Shown: positions 34,165-42,387, numbered from the stretch's first letter. The stretch: 64,000 nucleotides of DNA from Candidatus Limimonas egerieequi (GCA_018064455.1 JAGHVH010000015.1:1-64000); one strand, 5' to 3'. The notes: generated by a model from the sequence alone, not told the origin. Numbers and translations: made by a program.

Positions 34165-34680
34165 TAAGCACGACCCCGCATGTTACACATTATAAGAGGC
34201 CTTTAAGAGCAGTCCCGATTTAGTGTGCATTGTTAAGAGGCCGTCGGGTAAAACATCAGCTTTAAAAGTGTGCGTTATTAGAGGTGAGCGGGGTCGCTCC
34301 CCTGGGAGTCTGTCCCAAGGTTCGTCCGACTTTTAAGCTAGCTCGTCCACCTTGTAGGTATCGGACAGGGGGATATCAAAATGAGATAGATTTCGAACAC
34401 CCCGGATGTTGGGGCATCTACTAACTAACCATATAGATGTGCTTTTTCTCTAGGCGGCTGGGTTAAGCGAAACACTAACCATTTAGCGGGTTCGGATTAA
34501 GGTACCGCTTTTTATAATCCTACTCCACAGTCAGTCGTGGTCTACTATGAAAGAAAACTGGGGCGAGAGAAAAAAATCCCACCCCTACAAAAGAACCCCA
34601 TTAAATATCACACATGCAAAGATCTCTAACTCATATATATGAGCTACATGTGTATTGATAAATAAAGGTTTGGAATAGTT
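34165..34680 (-). ncRNA. Candidate large structured RNA next to tRNAs
   Basis: About 515 nt with no gene on either strand, GC-richer than the flanks and full of pairings. Examples are CGACCCCGC (about 34172) with GCGGGGTCG (about 34284), AGCGG...CCGCT near 34476-34505, and CCCACCCC/GGGGCGAG-type arms near the tRNA side. It lies directly after tRNA-Asp on the same strand. Large ornate phage RNAs (GOLLD, ROOL) occupy exactly such positions; family membership is inference. Confidence 0.5.
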
Positions 34681-34691
34681 CTTTTAAATAC

Positions 34692-34768
34692 TGGCGACCC
34701 GTACCAGGCTTGAACTGGTGGCCTCCTGCGTGACAGGCAGGCGTTCTGACCAACTGAACTAACGGGCC
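34692..34768 (-). tRNA. tRNA-Asp (GTC)
   Basis: A full cloverleaf on the minus strand: acceptor GGCCCGT/ACGGGTC, anticodon stem CCTGC/GCAGG with loop CTGTCAC (anticodon GTC), T-arm ACCAG TTCAAGC CTGGT, discriminator G and encoded CCA. Confidence 0.93.
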
Positions 34769-34817
34769 AAATATGTGGAGATAAGGCGTATGTCGTCGCA
34801 CTCTACATATTATCTAA

Positions 34818-35405
34818 TTATTTTTTATTTTGCTTTTTGTCAATTGCTCTATCAATAGTTACTCTATGAATTGAGTCAATATTCTTTAAACAACCACTTT
34901 TAATAATTTCTTTAATACTAATTGGAGTATATCCAATATTTTCAGCACATACATTCCAATGATTATTATCTTGAAAAGTCCAGTTAGAATGATCGTGTCC
35001 GTGAATGTTTAACATAAATGGAATATCTATCGGTTCATGAGAAAGTATGATTTTTTCTGATACACAGAGCGGTCCTTCATAAACCTCATCGAATAGATGA
35101 TTATCCATATTGTTTTCATCAAGTGTTCTTATATAATTAGATGATCCACTATCGTGATTACCCATTATAAGAATTTTATAGCCACGTATTTTTCTAATAA
35201 ATTCTACGTTACCAATATCGCCAAGAAAAATTATCGTATCATTCTTCCCAACTTTTTTATTGATGGCGTGCACTTGTTCATCATCGCCTATATAATTCTT
35301 TCTTATGTATTTCATTTCATCGTCACTAAAATGAGGGTCACTATAAAAATATATAGTGCCTCCACGATACCAATGAGCAAAACTATTGTATAAGTGTTTA
35401 ATCAT
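34818..35405 (-). CDS. Calcineurin-like metallophosphoesterase
   Basis: 195 aa with the metal motifs in order: SDPHF (about 22-26), FLGDIGN (about 60-66), MGNHDSG (about 81-87), LSHEP and HGHDH (about 135-139). Hydrolyses phosphoesters; substrate unknown. Phage relatives include RNA 2',3'-cyclic-phosphate and cyclic-nucleotide hydrolases, so a link to the tRNA cluster or RtcB is possible. Flanked by tRNA genes. Confidence 0.88.
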   Translation of the reverse strand: MIKHLYNSFAHWYRGGTIYFYSDPHFSDDEMKYIRKNYIGDDEQVHAINKKVGKNDTIIFLGDIGNVEFIRKIRGYKILIMGNHDSGSSNYIRTLDENNMDNHLFDEVYEGPLCVSEKIILSHEPIDIPFMLNIHGHDHSNWTFQDNNHWNVCAENIGYTPISIKEIIKSGCLKNIDSIHRVTIDRAIDKKQNKK

Positions 35406-35419
35406 TTTTATTCCCTCTT

Positions 35420-35740
35420 ATCTTTAGAAAATTTCAAAGAGTGCACATCAAGCCTAAAAAGCCCTAACTAGCTTGACTGGTTGGTGCACCAACATGTTTT
35501 CTGCTTTGGTAAAACTCTTACGAGTAAAAAGCTGCAATTATCTTTAAGGAAAAAGATATAACCATTCTGTGTGCGGCACTAAAGCAGCCCCTCTCTTATG
35601 TACAAGAGCACAACCTCTTGATGCAGGGTGTCTTACCCTGGAGTTCCTCAACTTTTAGTGCACCTAATTCCACCTTTGATTGAGATATTTTACTAAGGTA
35701 ACTAATTACCTCTCTTATCAAAAGGTATTGAGTGGGGGAA
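35420..35740 (-). ncRNA. Non-coding stretch, possible structured RNA
   Basis: No gene on either strand between the phosphoesterase and tRNA-Thr. Visible pairings on the minus strand include CAGGGT/ACCCTG, CTCTTGT/ATAAGAG, the self-complementary TTGGTGCACCAA and TCAAGC/GCTTGA arms. Could be a second structured RNA or a long tRNA-operon spacer. Confidence 0.38.
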
Positions 35741-35746
35741 TAAGTA

Positions 35747-35822
35747 TGGAGCTGATGATAGGACTCGAACCTACAACATTCTGATTACAAATCAGCGCCT
35801 CTACCAATTGAGATACACCAGC
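35747..35822 (-). tRNA. tRNA-Thr (TGT)
   Basis: Acceptor GCTGGTG/CATCAGC, anticodon loop TTTGTAA (anticodon TGT), T-arm TAGG TTCGAGT CCTA, discriminator T and encoded CCA. Confidence 0.92.
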
Positions 35823-35881
35823 ATAAATTATCTAATAAGCCAAGTTAACCTGTTCTTGTATTCGCCGAGCTTCCTCTTTAA

Positions 35882-35966
35882 TGGTGGGCGGAGGTGGATT
35901 CGAACCACCGAAGACATAGTCGTCAGATTTACAGTCTGATGCGTTTAACCACTTCGCTATCCACCC
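35882..35966 (-). tRNA. tRNA-Tyr (GTA)
   Basis: Acceptor GGGTGGA/TCCGCCC, anticodon loop CTGTAAA (anticodon GTA), a long class II variable arm, T-arm GGTGG TTCGAAT CCACC, and encoded CCA. Confidence 0.93.
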
Positions 35967-36047
35967 ATAGATAATATATAAAATAGCAACAAGTAACACA
36001 AATCTTCATTATATATAAACAGCAGTACAAGGTTTCTACCTGGTGGT

Positions 36048-36068
36048 TGGCGCCTATAAAGGCGCCAA
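36048..36068 (-). terminator. Hairpin after AAA ATPase gene
   Basis: A perfect GGCGCC/GGCGCC stem around TATAAA just downstream of the gene ending at 36082. No strong U-run, so it may be a processing or pausing hairpin before the tRNA genes rather than a full terminator. Confidence 0.45.
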
Positions 36069-36081
36069 TATTATATTGTGT

Positions 36082-37203
36082 TTAGACAATGTATTTATAC
36101 AATAGTTCATTCTTGCGGCTTTTTACAAAGCTTATTTTTACTATAGGCATGTCACATAAACTTTCGTACTGAGCCTTTTCTTTTGGATCGTTAAGATTGA
36201 AATCATCTTCGTCCACATATCTTCTAACTTTTTCTGGATCTATAGTCATTTCAGAATTATTTACGTCAATGACAATGTCAGAAGGAACAAAGTCAATGCG
36301 GAGTGAATTAACTCCCCTTGCATCTTCGAGCCAGGAAGATGTATGGCTACTACTATACATATAAAGCCTCTCGTCTTTGCCTACAAAAGTAGTACCGTCG
36401 GCAAGCAAAACTGAAATAGTATATGTAGCAACAGACTCTTTGTTGATGTTTAAATCCATGAGAGTTTCCTCAAGTGAGTACCCCATATTTAACTCAAAAG
36501 CGATTGCTCTTAAAATGTCATAAGTTAAATCCGTAGACATAGAGAAGTTAACTATCTTTTGAATGAAGTCATGATACTTAACGTCCAAATTGTCTTCCAT
36601 GTATTCACGAATTTCATCTGAACCAGGATTACCAAGGATTAAATGGTAATGAAAACGCCCCGGTCTATTTAGCAAACAGCTATTAAGTTTATTAGTGTCA
36701 TTGCAAGTAACGATAAAGAGCTTTTTGCCACCGTCAATGCCGTCAAATAATGAAAGCATATCCTCTTGTGGATCGTTTCCGTCGTGTTCACCAAAGGTTT
36801 TTTCAAACTCATCAAACAAAACAATTACTTCCTGTTCGATAGAGCTAATAAAACTATCGATTCCCGGCACATAACATCCAACGATGATCAGCGGCAAGTT
36901 ATATTCTTTTGCTTTGATTGCTAGTTGTCTTGCAAACAAAGATTTGCCTATACCCTTTCCTCCTGAGAGGATGACACCAAAATTACGCTCTGCAACTTCA
37001 AAACCGCGAAGCACTTTATCAACCTTTGCGGGACTCGAGCCGTAAATCTTTTCTTCTGTAACAACCAAGTCATTATGGTTGGAAAGATAAAAACCCGTTA
37101 GCTTATCAAATCTAACTTCATAAGTGCCCACCGGTAATCTATCGTATGTTTTTAACGCGTCGCCATAAATTTGATATGTATCTCCAGAACAAACAATATT
37201 CAT
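36082..37203 (-). CDS. AAA ATPase
   Basis: 373 aa. Walker A SGGKGIGKSLF (about 80-90), Walker B VIVLFDEFEKTF, sensor IVTCNDTN, and the arginine finger in LLNRPGRFHYH. Only one AAA module, with an N-terminal 75-residue domain and a C-terminal beta-rich domain of about 110 residues. Similar phage ATPases are annotated only as AAA family. May remodel a protein or nucleic-acid complex; target unknown. Encoded amid the tRNAs. Confidence 0.85.
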   Translation of the reverse strand: MNIVCSGDTYQIYGDALKTYDRLPVGTYEVRFDKLTGFYLSNHNDLVVTEEKIYGSSPAKVDKVLRGFEVAERNFGVILSGGKGIGKSLFARQLAIKAKEYNLPLIIVGCYVPGIDSFISSIEQEVIVLFDEFEKTFGEHDGNDPQEDMLSLFDGIDGGKKLFIVTCNDTNKLNSCLLNRPGRFHYHLILGNPGSDEIREYMEDNLDVKYHDFIQKIVNFSMSTDLTYDILRAIAFELNMGYSLEETLMDLNINKESVATYTISVLLADGTTFVGKDERLYMYSSSHTSSWLEDARGVNSLRIDFVPSDIVIDVNNSEMTIDPEKVRRYVDEDDFNLNDPKEKAQYESLCDMPIVKISFVKSRKNELLYKYIV

Positions 37204-37370
37204 GTTGAAAGTCCCACTCCTTATAATTCATTTTCTAAATATGTTGAGGGGGATTTGCTTATTTGGTACCCCCTCGTTGCAAGGATTCACCTTAACTTGC
37301 ACCACTGTTCGCCGATACGGGGAAATCGCAACAGTTCTTATGCTCCTAGTCCCTGTGTCCCATAAGCAGT

Positions 37371-37444
37371 TGGAGCGGATAGTGGGAATTGAACCCGCGT
37401 CATCTGCTTGGAAGGCAGATGTTTTACCATTAAACCATACCCGC
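37371..37444 (-). tRNA. tRNA-Gly (TCC)
   Basis: Acceptor GCGGGTA/TATCCGC, anticodon stem ATCTGC/GCAGAT with loop CTTCCAA (anticodon TCC), T-arm GCGGG TTCAATT CCCAC, discriminator T and encoded CCA. Confidence 0.93.
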
Positions 37445-37452
37445 TTATAAAA

Positions 37453-37662
37453 CCCCACGTACTGGGTTTGAACCAGTAATACCACGCGACAATAAAAATA
37501 AATTTTGCTGCAGACTGTTGACTGTATCTGACAAAAATTAATGTAATCGATTAATCGACACACCATTCGAGCTCTTATATATGACTTATATATGGCACCT
37601 TTGCTTAAACCGGGCGAATATAATCAATGTCGCGCGCTCTTTGCCATTTGAGCTAACGTGGG
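37453..37662 (-). tRNA. Interrupted tRNA-like gene with ~130-nt insert in anticodon arm
   Basis: On the minus strand all outer tRNA parts are present: acceptor CCCACGT/ACGTGGG, D-arm GCTC ... GAGC with GG in the loop, T-arm ACTGG TTCAAAC CCAGT, and anticodon stem CGCGA(C)/(G)TCGCG. The anticodon loop is replaced by about 130 nt. The insert contains the palindrome TCGATTAATCGA and a tandem CATATATAAG. No CCA follows. The anticodon cannot be read without the splice points. Too small for a normal group I intron. Confidence 0.6.
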
Positions 37663-37681
37663 GATGTTAAAAACTAATGTA

Positions 37682-37870
37682 TTAGCCCTTGCTAAATGCT
37701 TTTAATACTACAAATATGATTACAAAAACTATTACTATTGCCGCAGGAATCCACATAGGAGATAAAACCCAGATCCAGCTCCATTTAATTATCTTGAGCA
37801 ACTTCAAAACAATAAATACTATTGTTAACAAATCCATCGCTGTTATTCCTGCTGATGTTGCACTTGCCAT
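37682..37870 (-). CDS. Small two-helix membrane protein
   Basis: 62 aa starting MASATSAGITAMDLLTIVFI after GGAGGATTTATT. It has two hydrophobic helices joined by a Trp-rich turn (KWSWIWVLSPMWIP). This matches the small phage membrane proteins often named 'transmembrane Fragile-X-F'. Function unknown; may act at the host membrane. Confidence 0.75.
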   Translation of the reverse strand: MASATSAGITAMDLLTIVFIVLKLLKIIKWSWIWVLSPMWIPAAIVIVFVIIFVVLKAFSKG

Positions 37871-38214
37871 AATAAATCCTCCATTATGTATAGTTGTTTG
37901 TACACCAACGGTTGATACACACTCCACAAAACCCACCTCCAAATGGGATATTTTGATCGGGCAAAAGCCTCCCTAGAGCCATAATGGACATTGGGAATAT
38001 GTATCAAACCGCCGTGTCGTCTTGCGCCTCTCGAGCAACAAGACACGATCCCTCAATGCCGTAGATCATAGCCATCTACGACAAGATATTCCGGTAAAGC
38101 CACTTGCAAACCCGGAACACCGCGCTAGTGTTTCTCAATCCAACAAATTCGTGTGGATATCTTCTCTGCAACTGGTTGATCAGACCCGCAGCTTGGGCAT
38201 CTAATATCGCGCTA
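37871..38214 (-). other. Intergenic stretch with short protein-like frames
   Basis: No confident gene. One frame downstream of the 38215 stop reads QAAGLINQLQRRYPHEFVGL and on for about 40 residues without a usual start. Two short ATG frames follow, including one with MALGRLLPDQNIPFGGG and three Cys near its end. The 7-bp hairpin CGTAGAT/ATCTACG lies at about 38061-38081. It may be a decayed gene or several micro-genes. Confidence 0.35.
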
Positions 38215-38433
38215 TTATTTCTTTACAAACTCATCTATCATTCCTTTGAGAATTTCTTCAGTCTCGTCGTCTTCGACAAAGAAGAAATCCCCAACGCTAC
38301 GATACCGAGTCATTACCATTTCTAAGAACTGCCAGAATCTAAGGTCGTTGAACTCACTAGACTGCCACAGTTCCTGCAATAAACCACAAATTCTTTCAAT
38401 TCTATCGTATTCTCTGCGCTTACCACCAAACAT
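38215..38433 (-). CDS. Hypothetical small protein
   Basis: 72 aa starting MFGGKRREYDRIERICGLLQ, ATG 38433 after AAAGGGTGATTATT. Helical, with a C-terminal acidic helix. Resembles short phage proteins with the 'RIxRICxLLQELW' pattern; function unknown. Confidence 0.65.
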   Translation of the reverse strand: MFGGKRREYDRIERICGLLQELWQSSEFNDLRFWQFLEMVMTRYRSVGDFFFVEDDETEEILKGMIDEFVKK

Positions 38434-38453
38434 AATAATCACCCTTTATTATT

Positions 38454-38527
38454 TGGCTGGGATGTCTGGGCTCGAACCAGAAATGACAGAGTCAAAGTCT
38501 GTTGTGTTACCATTACACTACACCCCA
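38454..38527 (-). tRNA. tRNA-Gln (TTG)
   Basis: Acceptor TGGGGTG/CATCCCA, anticodon stem ACAGA/TCTGT with loop CTTTGAC (anticodon TTG), T-arm TCTGG TTCGAGC CCAGA, discriminator G and encoded CCA. A promoter lies 18 nt upstream. Confidence 0.93.
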
Positions 38528-38544
38528 TTAATAATTCCATACAT

Positions 38545-38573
38545 ATAATACCACATACAATGCCGAATGTCAA
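38545..38573 (-). promoter_or_regulatory. Sigma-70-type promoter for tRNA-Gln
   Basis: Minus-strand TTGACA (38573-38568) and TATTAT (38550-38545), spacer 17 nt, 18 nt before the mature tRNA-Gln 5' end. Confidence 0.78.
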
Positions 38574-38582
38574 GCTAATTAT

Positions 38583-38909
38583 TTAATTTACTTTTCTCGC
38601 TATGATATTTATCTTTTCTGTATCGCTAATGTATATTTGAAGAATGCTTCCCAGCGAGCTGGAATCATCTTCTTCTATTCTGATAACACGACTTAAAAAC
38701 AAACCGTCTCTCACTCTTTGGTTAACACATTCTTCTTTTGAATTGTAGAAAATAAATGATTTGTTATTGATTATCTCTAGCGAATCAAAGTACAACCGCA
38801 TTGATACGCCACGTTGACAAATGTTATTTTCCGACGAATAAATAAATTGGTTCCAGCCACATACGTTAGACACTTTCAAAAAACCACGTACTGTGTATGT
38901 GTGATTCAT
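38583..38909 (-). CDS. Hypothetical protein
   Basis: 108 aa starting MNHTYTVRGFLKVSNVCGWN after GTGAGGTGTTTGA. Beta-rich with several Asn and Ser. No family recognised. Confidence 0.63.
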   Translation of the reverse strand: MNHTYTVRGFLKVSNVCGWNQFIYSSENNICQRGVSMRLYFDSLEIINNKSFIFYNSKEECVNQRVRDGLFLSRVIRIEEDDSSSLGSILQIYISDTEKINIIARKVN

Positions 38910-38918
38910 TCAAACACC

Positions 38919-39146
38919 TCACATTATTTCTTCTAGTAATCCCATTGAGTCGTCAATCATTTGAACCACTTCGTCTAAAGAATCAAACTTGTCTTCCATC
39001 TCCTCATACTTATCAGTATCACGAAAACTTTCGGGAACATTGTCCAGGCTATCCTGTTCCTGATCAAGAACTTTAGATGCAAGGCCATATGCAATTTCCA
39101 AATGTGAATACGCTTCTTTTAAATCTCGTCTTTTCTTATCGTTCAT
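38919..39146 (-). CDS. Helical acidic phage protein
   Basis: 75 aa starting MNDKKRRDLKEAYSHLEIAY, with NVPESFRDTDKYEEME in the middle. This pattern (basic start, 'LDNVPESF', acidic helices) is a widespread small phage protein, probably a helical hairpin. ATG 39146 follows AGGGTGGCTT. Function unknown. Confidence 0.68.
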   Translation of the reverse strand: MNDKKRRDLKEAYSHLEIAYGLASKVLDQEQDSLDNVPESFRDTDKYEEMEDKFDSLDEVVQMIDDSMGLLEEIM

Positions 39147-39687
39147 AAGCCACCCTATCATAATTTACCCAATAATATTTTCCGCCCCAATCTCTTTCCA
39201 AATAACCGAATGGTTTGCTGTACTCAATCTTAACGTACGGATAACGTGCGGATATATATTTTCCTATTCGTTCACAATATCTTTGATGATATCGGAACGT
39301 TCTTGGATCGCCGGTTTGATAACCAAATGCTATGCCCTTCCAACTTACTAATCCCTGTTTAGCAAGTAGGAGTTGCAATGCCCAATATTGTGGATAATCA
39401 ACGTTGACATATGCTTGGTTGAGGTCAAACATTTCTCTCCAATTATCACCAAATACATATTGAAGATCGTCGCTTAGCTCTTCGTAAAACCTTTCATGAT
39501 TTGATCGGTCTCTTAATTCTCTTTCAAGCTGTCTTTCTACTTCGTCATTAACAGCTTCACTTTTTAATCTAGCTCTGGCGTCCTGACAATCCTGGTATCT
39601 TTTCTTTTCCCTGTCGCCTATATATTTATCTTTGCTTAGTTTATAACCAATTGCAATTAACAAAAAAACCGTGATCAGAAACTCCAT
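39136..39687 (-). CDS. Membrane-anchored hypothetical protein
   Basis: 183 aa with an N-terminal membrane helix (MEFLITVFLLIAIGYKL), a charged helical linker and a C-terminal aromatic-rich domain (QYWALQLLLAKQGLVSWKGI). Overlaps the next gene by 11 nt. No domain recognised. Confidence 0.65.
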   Translation of the reverse strand: MEFLITVFLLIAIGYKLSKDKYIGDREKKRYQDCQDARARLKSEAVNDEVERQLERELRDRSNHERFYEELSDDLQYVFGDNWREMFDLNQAYVNVDYPQYWALQLLLAKQGLVSWKGIAFGYQTGDPRTFRYHQRYCERIGKYISARYPYVKIEYSKPFGYLERDWGGKYYWVNYDRVAYER

Positions 39688-39688
39688 A

Positions 39689-40039
39689 TTATGACAATCC
39701 TTCCCAAACTCCTGGTATTACAAATGATACTACGATATCTCCGTCTTTATTTTCTTTAAAACCAAAACGCTCGCTTACCCTAGCAAGTTTGTAGAACGCA
39801 TCTCCACGATCCTCTACATAAACGAGCGGGCAAGTTACTTCAACTGTGATATCTGTGTTTTCCTCGTTTACATTTACATGATACTCAGTTGCGTCCATTT
39901 CCGCAGCGAACGTATCTACGTGGTTACAGAAGATCTTTACTTTCTGCACACGATCATAGTTCGGTGTCATTGTAGGAGCAAACTGACTAGTTGCTTCTGT
40001 CAATACTTCGTTTAAAATATCCCAACATTTGATAGCCAT
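39689..40039 (-). CDS. Hypothetical protein
   Basis: 116 aa starting MAIKCWDILNEVLTEATSQF, ATG 40039 after GGAGGGTTTTGAA. A beta-rich centre (EYHVNVNEENTDITVEVTCP). It shares composition and tandem placement with 40054-40458, and both have a 'VQKV/VQHV ... DxCPL/TCPLVY' feel, perhaps an old duplication. Confidence 0.6.
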   Translation of the reverse strand: MAIKCWDILNEVLTEATSQFAPTMTPNYDRVQKVKIFCNHVDTFAAEMDATEYHVNVNEENTDITVEVTCPLVYVEDRGDAFYKLARVSERFGFKENKDGDIVVSFVIPGVWEGLS

Positions 40040-40053
40040 TTCAAAACCCTCCA

Positions 40054-40458
40054 TTAATCGATATGTTTTGTGATTCCGTGGAATGTAAAATCCATCTGAA
40101 TCTTACCGTTTGTGAGCGGGCAAATATCCAAGTTGTCCGCAAGCTCTACAGCTCTGTCAAACCATTCCGGATGACCAAATTCCAAATTTTCTCCGGTTAC
40201 TCTTACATATCCTACGCTTGTGAATGGCTCGTGTAAAAAATACTGTACCGTTGCACCACTTCCCTTGCACAAATACTTCATAAGTTTGTATGTGTACATT
40301 ACGTGCTGCACTCTGTGTGGAACAATAACCTGAGTTCCAGTTTCCTCTTCAACAATTTTCTCTCCAAGAGTGATGATCAAATTATCAAGCGCCTCATCTA
40401 CATCTGCATCGTCTTCATACTCTGTTTCAAAATCAAATTCCTGATCGTAATCAATCAT
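40054..40458 (-). CDS. Hypothetical acidic protein
   Basis: 134 aa with a very acidic N terminus (DYDQEFDFETEYEDDADVDE) and a beta-rich C terminus. Preceded by AGGAGGACTTCATT. Function unknown; acidic tails in phage proteins often mimic DNA. Confidence 0.62.
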   Translation of the reverse strand: MIDYDQEFDFETEYEDDADVDEALDNLIITLGEKIVEEETGTQVIVPHRVQHVMYTYKLMKYLCKGSGATVQYFLHEPFTSVGYVRVTGENLEFGHPEWFDRAVELADNLDICPLTNGKIQMDFTFHGITKHID

Positions 40459-40470
40459 AATGAAGTCCTC

Positions 40471-40683
40471 CTATTTTTGTAAAATTTCCATGACGTTATA
40501 CTTTTCTTCTAGCTGATTAGGGTTGTTGCCTTTTCCTATTTTATTTAATTCTCCATCTTCTAACACCTCGTAAAGATAATACATGCCTGATGTTGGTTTG
40601 TATGTTAACACAAAAACCAACTTGTGACTATAATTATAATAACTTACACAGCGTGTTTCGCCTTTAGGATAATTAATTTTCAA
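40471..40683 (-). CDS. Hypothetical small protein
   Basis: 70 aa starting MKINYPKGETRCVSYYNYSH. Beta-rich; directly follows 40684 without a gap. No family recognised. Confidence 0.58.
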   Translation of the reverse strand: MKINYPKGETRCVSYYNYSHKLVFVLTYKPTSGMYYLYEVLEDGELNKIGKGNNPNQLEEKYNVMEILQK

Positions 40684-40947
40684 TTAAAAAATTCCTCCAT
40701 ACGGTCTAAAAATTTTAATACCGTCACTAAATTTAGCAGAAGCTCTTTTAATGTAGCGTAGCGTGTCTCTAACATCTCCGTCATACTCTGCATATTTTTT
40801 GACTATTTTGTCAAAATCCATACTCTTTGCTTTCATTAGCGTATCACAATATGCGAGGCAATATTCGTCCTGTTCACATCTATCACAAACCATTCCGCAA
40901 AAATGATTTATGTTTTCAATCTCATCTAGTGCTTTCTCTATGGTCAT
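40684..40947 (-). CDS. Cys-rich small protein
   Basis: 87 aa starting MTIEKALDEIENINHFCGMV, with CDRCEQDEYCLAYC giving a four-Cys cluster near residues 22-35. ATG overlaps the stop of 40944 as ATGA, so the pair is coupled. Confidence 0.65.
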   Translation of the reverse strand: MTIEKALDEIENINHFCGMVCDRCEQDEYCLAYCDTLMKAKSMDFDKIVKKYAEYDGDVRDTLRYIKRASAKFSDGIKIFRPYGGIF

Positions 40948-41195
40948 TCGTCCACCTCTGTATCTATAAATGGGTTTGTAGTAAGAGAAGGTGGGCAAAA
41001 AGGGTCTTGACCAAAGTCTATTGCCTGTCCGCACTTTCCACAAAAATTATCATACTCATTTGGAATTGCGTCGTCCCACATAATCCATTCACCACAAGAC
41101 GGACAGTAATAATTTTTGCGTTCTAGCCTTGGAGTCTTTGGTATTCGTTTTTCGAGCGCATCTTTGCACACATTAATAGCATCTTCCAAAGTCAT
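40944..41195 (-). CDS. Zinc-ribbon accessory protein (ALEKRIPK family)
   Basis: 83 aa. MTLEDAINVCKDALEKRIPK, then CPSC and CGKCGQAIDF. A member of the same paralogous set as 3370, 5346 and 5789, about 35 kb away, which shows the family is dispersed across the genome. Confidence 0.74.
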   Translation of the reverse strand: MTLEDAINVCKDALEKRIPKTPRLERKNYYCPSCGEWIMWDDAIPNEYDNFCGKCGQAIDFGQDPFCPPSLTTNPFIDTEVDE

Positions 41196-42365
41196 CTAAC
41201 CACCCTTTCTACTTAACAACTTCACGCATTCCGCAATTTGTTTTGCAGCAGATGTTATCTCTTCTAGTGTATTTAGCACAGAGAATGAAATCCTGACCGA
41301 ATCCCTTGCGGAATCTGGATCTAGCCCCATTGCCAAAAGCACGTGGCTAGGTTGAGATTCGTAACTTCGACACGCAGATCCGGCAGAAATACAAATTCCA
41401 AATGCATCTAACATTAATATTAATGTCTCAGAATCCACTCCGTCAAACCTGATATTTAATGTCTTTCCGTGTTTGACTACCGGTTCTCCGTTTATATGCA
41501 TAACGTCTTTAAGTCCATGCTTATCTAAATTTTCTGCCAAACACTGATAGAAAACCTGCTTAAGCATAGACATATAAATATCATTTTCTCTTAAATTTTG
41601 TGAAACAATTTCGCAGGCTTTTCCAAAACCAACTATTCCAGCTACGTTTTCTGTGCCCGCTCTGAGTCCAAATTCCTGTTCATGCCCACCGTAAATGAGT
41701 GGATTTATTAATGATGTATCCCTCACAAACAACGCACCTACGCCCTTTGGGCCGTGTATCTTATGAGAACTAATTGATAACAAGTCGCACCCAATCTGGT
41801 CGATATCTATTGTGTGTGTTCCGGCTGCTTGCACACAGTCGGTGTGAAACAATACGTCATTTTCCGAACAGAGTTTTGCAATTTCCATGATTTCATTTTC
41901 CGAACCTGTCTCATTATTTACATACATAACAGAGACTAGTCCAGTTGTCGGCCTCATCTTATCCTTGACGTACTTTGGGATTACTACGCCATTAGATGAA
42001 ACCGACGTTTCGGAACTATAAAAGTCATATGTTTTGCAAAAACCATCTATAGCATTAATAACAGAATCGTGTTCAACCGGAGAGTAAATGATATGAGTTT
42101 TTCTTTTTTGCTTAAAGTAATCAAGCAAACCAAAGATTGCAAGATTGTTTGACTCACTTCCTCCAGAAGTAAAGATTACTTGTTCTGGTTTACAGTGAAG
42201 TAAATTAGCAACCGACTCTCTTGCTTCGGCTATTGCCTTTTTAGATATGCTCCCAAGGGAGTATAGAGAACCCGCATTCCCATAATTGTTCTGTAAGTAT
42301 GGTATCATCGCGTCCAATACTTCTGGCTTGATCTGCGTTGTTGCTGCATTGTCAAGGTAAATCAT
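41196..42365 (-). CDS. Cysteine desulfurase (NifS/IscS-like)
   Basis: 389-aa PLP enzyme converting cysteine to alanine and an enzyme persulfide. YLDNAATTQIKPEVLDAM at the start, SPVEHDSV (PLP-stacking His), SSHKIHGPKG (Lys that binds PLP), GLRAGTENV, and the persulfide Cys in SAGSACRSYESQPSHVL. Full length. In a phage the sulfur could go to tRNA thiolation, Fe-S repair for the many Fe-S enzymes here, or DNA phosphorothioation. No dnd genes are seen, so DNA modification is the least supported. Confidence 0.92.
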   Translation of the reverse strand: MIYLDNAATTQIKPEVLDAMIPYLQNNYGNAGSLYSLGSISKKAIAEARESVANLLHCKPEQVIFTSGGSESNNLAIFGLLDYFKQKRKTHIIYSPVEHDSVINAIDGFCKTYDFYSSETSVSSNGVVIPKYVKDKMRPTTGLVSVMYVNNETGSENEIMEIAKLCSENDVLFHTDCVQAAGTHTIDIDQIGCDLLSISSHKIHGPKGVGALFVRDTSLINPLIYGGHEQEFGLRAGTENVAGIVGFGKACEIVSQNLRENDIYMSMLKQVFYQCLAENLDKHGLKDVMHINGEPVVKHGKTLNIRFDGVDSETLILMLDAFGICISAGSACRSYESQPSHVLLAMGLDPDSARDSVRISFSVLNTLEEITSAAKQIAECVKLLSRKGG

Positions 42366-42387
42366 TTACCCACCTCGATTCTATGTG

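Noticed and set aside
37843-38046. Minus-strand frame of 67 codons
   Set aside because: Overlaps the two-helix membrane gene out of frame and has an unnatural composition.
38061-38081. Hairpin with loop GGCTATG as an amber-suppressor tRNA
   Set aside because: No acceptor, D or T-arm surrounds it.
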